DNA from: Pseudomonadota bacterium
Lineage (GTDB): Bacteria > Pseudomonadota > Gammaproteobacteria > Burkholderiales > Burkholderiaceae_C
Reading direction: 5' to 3'
Assembly (NCBI GenBank): GCA_031119395.1
Contig: JAVHYA010000004.1
Location: forward strand, 62,001-126,000
DNA: 64,000 bases
Made by a program: the position numbers and the translations under genes. This document shows positions 58,218 through 64,000 of this stretch, in pieces. A model generated the notes under the pieces. The model was not told the origin of the DNA. It made no database searches and worked only from the letters and a program-made list of their open reading frames with translations. The first letter of the stretch is position 1; every line of letters begins with the position of its first letter.

Positions 58218-59366
58218 ATGACTTCGAATACCTTCACCTCCACCGTCCTGCGCGATGCGCGTCGCATCGTGGTCAAGGTGGGCTCCAGCCTGGTCACCAA
58301 CGAAGGCCGCGGGCTCGACGAGCAGGCCATCGGTGAATGGTGCCGGCAACTGGCGGCGCTGGTGCGCGACGGCCGGGAGGTGGTGATGGTGTCCAGCGGT
58401 GCCATCGCGGAGGGCATGAAGCGCCTGGGCTGGACGAGCCGTCCGAAGGAAGTCAACGAACTCCAGGCCGCTGCCGCCGTGGGCCAGATGGGCCTGGCGC
58501 AGATCTACGAGACCAAGCTGCGCGAGAACGGCCTGGGCAGCGCCCAGGTGCTGCTGACCCATGCCGACCTGGCGGACCGCGAGCGCTACCTCAACGGCCG
58601 CTCGACGCTGCTCACCCTGCTGGGCCTGGGCGTGGTGCCGGTGATCAACGAGAACGACACGGTCGTCAACGACGAGATCAAGTTCGGCGACAACGACACG
58701 CTCGGCGCGCTGGTCGCCAACCTGGTCGAGGCCGACGCGCTGGTGATCCTCACGGACCAGAAGGGCCTGTACACCGCCGACCCGCGCAAGGACCCCGCGG
58801 CCACCTTCGTGCACGAGGCCCAGGCCGGCGATCCGGCGCTCGAAGCGATGGCCGGCGGCGCCGGGTCGAGCATCGGCCGCGGCGGCATGATCACGAAGAT
58901 CCTTGCCGCCAAGCGGGCGGCCGCCTCCGGCGCGTCGACCGTCATCGCCTGGGGCCGCGAGCCGGACGCGCTGCTGCGCCTGGTGGCGGGCGAATCCATC
59001 GGCACCCTGCTGGTCGCGCAGACCGCCAAGCACCAGGCGCGCAAGCGCTGGATGGCCGACCACCTGCAGATGCGCGGCGCGGTCACCGTCGACGCGGGCG
59101 CCGCCGCCAAGGTGCGCGGCGAGGGCAAGAGCCTGCTGCCGATCGGCATGACCGCGGTGGAAGGCGACTTTTCTCGCGGCGACGTGATCGCCATCCGCGA
59201 CCCGCAGGGCCTCGAACTGGCCCGCGGCCTGGCCAACTACTCGAGCGCCGAGGCGCGGCTGCTGTGCCGCAAGCCTTCGTCCGAATTCGAGCGCCTGCTG
59301 GGCTATGCGGCGGAGCCGGAGATGGTCCACCGCGACAACCTGGTGCTCATGCCCGTGGCGGGCTGA
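58218..59366 (+). CDS. proB: Glutamate 5-kinase
   Basis: [56 protein letters not shown]. Confidence 0.97.
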   Translation: MTSNTFTSTVLRDARRIVVKVGSSLVTNEGRGLDEQAIGEWCRQLAALVRDGREVVMVSSGAIAEGMKRLGWTSRPKEVNELQAAAAVGQMGLAQIYETKLRENGLGSAQVLLTHADLADRERYLNGRSTLLTLLGLGVVPVINENDTVVNDEIKFGDNDTLGALVANLVEADALVILTDQKGLYTADPRKDPAATFVHEAQAGDPALEAMAGGAGSSIGRGGMITKILAAKRAAASGASTVIAWGREPDALLRLVAGESIGTLLVAQTAKHQARKRWMADHLQMRGAVTVDAGAAAKVRGEGKSLLPIGMTAVEGDFSRGDVIAIRDPQGLELARGLANYSSAEARLLCRKPSSEFERLLGYAAEPEMVHRDNLVLMPVAG

Positions 59367-59375
59367 GCACCCGGC

Positions 59376-59918
59376 TCACTTCATCAGCTGTTCGGGCTGC
59401 TTCAGCTCCTGCAGCATGGCGCGCACCGATGCGCGGGGCGCGCGTCCGCGGCACAGCGACTGCTTGGCGAGTTCTGCCGTGTAGATCGAGTTGCGGTCGT
59501 CGATCTTCTTCCACTCCGCTTTCGAGACCTGCGACCAGCCGTCGCCGGCGTATCGTGCGTAAGTCTTGTATTCGTCGGTGGAACAGCGCACGGCCTCGTA
59601 GAAGGCGTTGGTTGCATTGCCGGCCTCGCGGTACGCGACCACCACGTAGCGAACCACACCATCCGGCGTGACAGTCATGGTCTGCGGGTCGACGCCGAAC
59701 TTCAGGCTCATGTACGGCGGCATGGCCAGGGGTACCAAGCGCTTCATGTCGAAGGCCGGCGGGGGCGGCACTTCGCTCTCCTTCCATTCCGCCGGTTCGA
59801 CCCACTTGTGATTCAGGTCCTCGCCGCGCTCGAGCTTGCGGTACGGGTCTTCGCCGCCCCCCGAGCTGGCGCAGCCCGCAATGAACAGCGCCAGTGCGGC
59901 AAGGCTAACGAGGCGCAT
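59376..59918 (-). CDS. CNP1-like family lipoprotein
   Basis: Lipobox [46 protein letters not shown]. Confidence 0.75.
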   Translation of the reverse strand: MRLVSLAALALFIAGCASSGGGEDPYRKLERGEDLNHKWVEPAEWKESEVPPPPAFDMKRLVPLAMPPYMSLKFGVDPQTMTVTPDGVVRYVVVAYREAGNATNAFYEAVRCSTDEYKTYARYAGDGWSQVSKAEWKKIDDRNSIYTAELAKQSLCRGRAPRASVRAMLQELKQPEQLMK

Positions 59919-60597
59919 GCAGCCCGTCGGGCGTAGGGGAGGGAGGGACAGAAGGCGAGGAAGCGGGTGCATTGGCGGTGGGCGCAGTGTTGGGGTCGGG
60001 GTCGAAGGTCGCCCCCGGCGGAAGTTCGAAGGCCGGCTCGCTGCCGGCGATGGGCGCAGTGTGGCGCTCGGCCTCGCGGCCGCGCATGCCGCTGCGCAGG
60101 AAACGGTTGCGCGTGTCCAGCCTTGGCAGGAAGCGCGCCAGTTCGGTCAGGGCCATCTCGTAGACGCCGCGCTTGAACTCGACCACCACGTCCAGCGGGA
60201 CCCAGTAGTCGTGCCAGCGCCAGGCGTCGAATTCGGGATGGTCGGTGGCACGCAGGTTCAGGTCCCAGTCGTGGCCCACCAGTTGAAGCAGGTACCAGAT
60301 CTGTTTCTGGCCCTTGTAGTGGCCGCGGGCGTCGCGGCGGATGAAGCGATCGGGCACCTCGTAGCGCAACCAGTCGCGCGTGCGGGCGACGATGCGGACA
60401 TGCTCGGGCAGGAGGCCGACCTCCTCGTGCAGTTCCCTGTACATGGCCTGCTCGGGTGTCTCGCCCCGATCGATCCCGCCCTGCGGAAATTGCCAGGAAT
60501 GGGTGCGGATGCGCTTGCCCCAAAAAACCTGGTTCTTCTGGTTGAGCAGGACGATGCCGACGTTGGGCCTGAAGCCGTCCCGGTCAAGCATAATCAA
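59905..60597 (-). CDS. rppH: RNA pyrophosphohydrolase RppH (Nudix)
   Basis: [58 protein letters not shown]. Confidence 0.95.
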   Translation of the reverse strand: MIMLDRDGFRPNVGIVLLNQKNQVFWGKRIRTHSWQFPQGGIDRGETPEQAMYRELHEEVGLLPEHVRIVARTRDWLRYEVPDRFIRRDARGHYKGQKQIWYLLQLVGHDWDLNLRATDHPEFDAWRWHDYWVPLDVVVEFKRGVYEMALTELARFLPRLDTRNRFLRSGMRGREAERHTAPIAGSEPAFELPPGATFDPDPNTAPTANAPASSPSVPPSPTPDGLHAPR

Positions 60598-60665
60598 ACC
60601 CCAATTTTTGAACTGGTTCGATTATGCATAGATGCATGAGGGGGCGCACCCCGCGTCGACCAGCC

Positions 60666-60693
60666 AGGGCCGTGCATGCGGCCCTTTGTTTTT
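60666..60693 (+). terminator. Terminator-like hairpin in the proS leader
   Basis: AGGGCCG-TGCATG-CGGCCCT followed by TTGTTTTT, about 30 bp before the proS start. Confidence 0.6.
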
Positions 60694-60724
60694 CAGCCTG
60701 CCTGACCGCTCCCCGACGCGACCG

Positions 60725-62470
<1,746 letters not shown>

Positions 62471-62528
62471 GCCCCCGCCCGGCCGCTCCGAGGGGGCTCG
62501 CACCGCAGGCGAAGCCGAAGGTACTCCA

Positions 62529-63188
62529 ATGAGCCTGACGCCGGGCCTGTCGCGCCGGGGCCTGCTGCTGGCCGCGGCCGGCGCGCCCGCCGCGCTGGCC
62601 TGGCCCGGGGCCGCGTGGGCCGGCGCGCAGATCGAGGAGCCGCTGATCGACTCGGCGCGTACCGCGCTCTCGGCCGCGATCCACAACACCGCGCCGCCGG
62701 TGCCCGAATTCAACGACACCGAATCGCGCCTGCGCTACCTGCGGTGGCTCGGCGCCATGGGCGACCGCATCCGCCGCAAGGTGCCCGACCGGCAGGAGCG
62801 CATCGAACTGCTGCAGACCATCTGGTACGAGGCGCGTCGCTCCGGGCTGGAGGTGAGCATGGTGCTGGGCCTGATCCAGGTCGAGAGCAACTTCCGAAAG
62901 TTCGCCGTCTCCAGCGCCGGCGCGCGCGGGCTGATGCAGGTGATGCCTTTCTGGACGCGCGTGATCGGCGACGGCGACCCCGGCAAGCTCTTCCACATGC
63001 AGACCAACCTGCGCTTCGGCTGCGTGATCCTGCGCCACTACCTCGACCGCGAGCGCGGCGACCTGTTCATGACGCTGGGCCGCTACAACGGCAGCCGCGG
63101 CCGCGCGCCGTACCCGGACGCGGTGTTCGCCAACCAGCGCAGCTACGTTTTCGACGACCGGGCGCCGACGGCGGTCGCGCCGGGCTGA
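62529..63188 (+). CDS. Lytic transglycosylase domain-containing protein
   Basis: MVLGLIQVESNFRKFAVSSAGARGLMQVMPFW, RYNGSRGR. Confidence 0.92.
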   Translation: MSLTPGLSRRGLLLAAAGAPAALAWPGAAWAGAQIEEPLIDSARTALSAAIHNTAPPVPEFNDTESRLRYLRWLGAMGDRIRRKVPDRQERIELLQTIWYEARRSGLEVSMVLGLIQVESNFRKFAVSSAGARGLMQVMPFWTRVIGDGDPGKLFHMQTNLRFGCVILRHYLDRERGDLFMTLGRYNGSRGRAPYPDAVFANQRSYVFDDRAPTAVAPG

Positions 63189-63189
63189 T

Positions 63190-63257
63190 CTGCTCCTGAA
63201 TTGATAGCTGCCGGCGCCCGTCCCGCGGGCGCTGCAGGCCCAAAACGTTCAAAAAAT
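63190..63257 (+). repeat. Dispersed repeat family 1, copy E
   Basis: tcctgaattgatagctgccggcgcccgtcccgcgggcgctgcaggcccaaaacgttcaaaaaat. Confidence 0.75.
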
Positions 63258-63982
63258 CAGGGCGCGGCCTTGGCCGTCGCGGGCCCGCCGCGCGTCACCA
63301 TCACCTGGTCGATGCGGTGGCTGTCCACGTCCATCACCTCGAAGGTGAAGCCGCCCCAGCTCACGCAGTCGGTGCGCTTGGGCACGCGGCGAAGCATCAC
63401 CATCAGGAAGCCGGCCAGCGTCTCGTACTCGTCGGCATGGGGCAGTTCGTCGATGTCGAGCGCGCGCTGCACGTCCTGGATCGGCGTCACGCCGTCGATG
63501 AGCCAGGAGTTGTCGTCGCGCCGCACGATCTGCTGTTCGTCGTCCGACGGCGGCACCAGGTCGCCCATCACCGTGCTCATCACGTCGTTGAGCGTGATGA
63601 CGCCCACCACCAGGCTGTACTCGTTGACCACGATGGCGAAGTCCTCGCCGGCCTGGCGGAACTGCTCCAGCACCTCGGTCAGCGTCAGCCGGTCGGGGAT
63701 CACCAGCGCCTTGTGCAGCGGCAGGCCCTTGTCGAAGTGCAGGGGCTGGCCGGACAGCACGCGGTGGAACATCTCCTTGGCGTCGACGTAGCCCAGCACG
63801 TGGTCGATGTCGCCTTCGCACACCGGGTAGGCCGAGAAGGGCTCGGCCACGATGCGCGCGCGCAGCACCGCCTCGGGGTCGTCCTTGTGCAGCCAGGCGA
63901 TGCGGTCGCGGCTGGTCATCACGCTGCTGACCAGGCGGGTGTCGAGCTCGAACACGTTGGCGATCACCTGCTGTTCGCGCAC
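63257..63982 (-). CDS. HlyC/CorC family CBS-domain transporter-associated protein, N-terminus beyond the window
   Basis: VFELDTRLVSSVMTSRDRIAWLHKDDP, VNEYSLVVGVITLNDVMSTVMGD, SWLIDGVTPIQDVQRALDID. Confidence 0.9.
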   Translation of the reverse strand: MREQQVIANVFELDTRLVSSVMTSRDRIAWLHKDDPEAVLRARIVAEPFSAYPVCEGDIDHVLGYVDAKEMFHRVLSGQPLHFDKGLPLHKALVIPDRLTLTEVLEQFRQAGEDFAIVVNEYSLVVGVITLNDVMSTVMGDLVPPSDDEQQIVRRDDNSWLIDGVTPIQDVQRALDIDELPHADEYETLAGFLMVMLRRVPKRTDCVSWGGFTFEVMDVDSHRIDQVMVTRGGPATAKAAP

Positions 63983-64000
63983 GGCCAGGACGCCGGCCTG

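Noticed and set aside
60598-60724. T-box riboswitch upstream of proS
   Set aside because: No T-box sequence or specifier loop architecture seen, and T-boxes are not expected in betaproteobacteria

Overview
High-GC chromosomal window from a betaproteobacterium, probably Burkholderiales/Comamonadaceae (inferred from gene order and from a dispersed GCTAT..ATAGC repeat family). No rRNA, CRISPR array, transposase or prophage was recognised; one tRNA-Pro(CGG) is present. From left to right: (i) about 0.8-20 kb, a stress/low-oxygen-type island: FAD-oxidoreductase/patatin fusion, host-attachment family protein, nitroreductase, phosphoribosyltransferase plus CDP-archaeol-synthase-like protein, BON protein, CoA-ligase-like protein, P-type ATPase, Hsp20, Zn-alcohol dehydrogenase, c-type cytochrome, UspA, and a 2-oxoacid dehydrogenase operon with a split E2. 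By eye I find about eight FNR/ANR-like 14-mers in its intergenic regions. (ii) 21.8-27.6 kb, a urease operon (ureA-hupE/ureJ-ureB-ureC-GNAT-ureE-ureF-ureG) without ureD. (iii) 27.7-32.5 kb, divergent from ureA, a 1272-aa fusion of an NCS1 nucleobase/allantoin-type permease to a hybrid histidine kinase, followed by a REC-LuxR regulator; this is my top candidate for an under-described system (a transporter-sensor next to urease). (iv) Housekeeping and accessory genes: chaC, tctA/tctB without tctC, a two-component pair, recJ, lolC/lolD, DSD-type PLP enzyme, yacG, zapD, a MBOAT plus two SGNH-like proteins inserted in the pilBCD-coaE-zapD-yacG block, ispB, rplU-rpmA-obgE-proB, rppH, proS, lytic transglycosylase, and a corC-like gene. 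Two dispersed repeat families recur, with some copies inside coding sequence. All calls come from reading the sequence and supplied translations; no database search was run.
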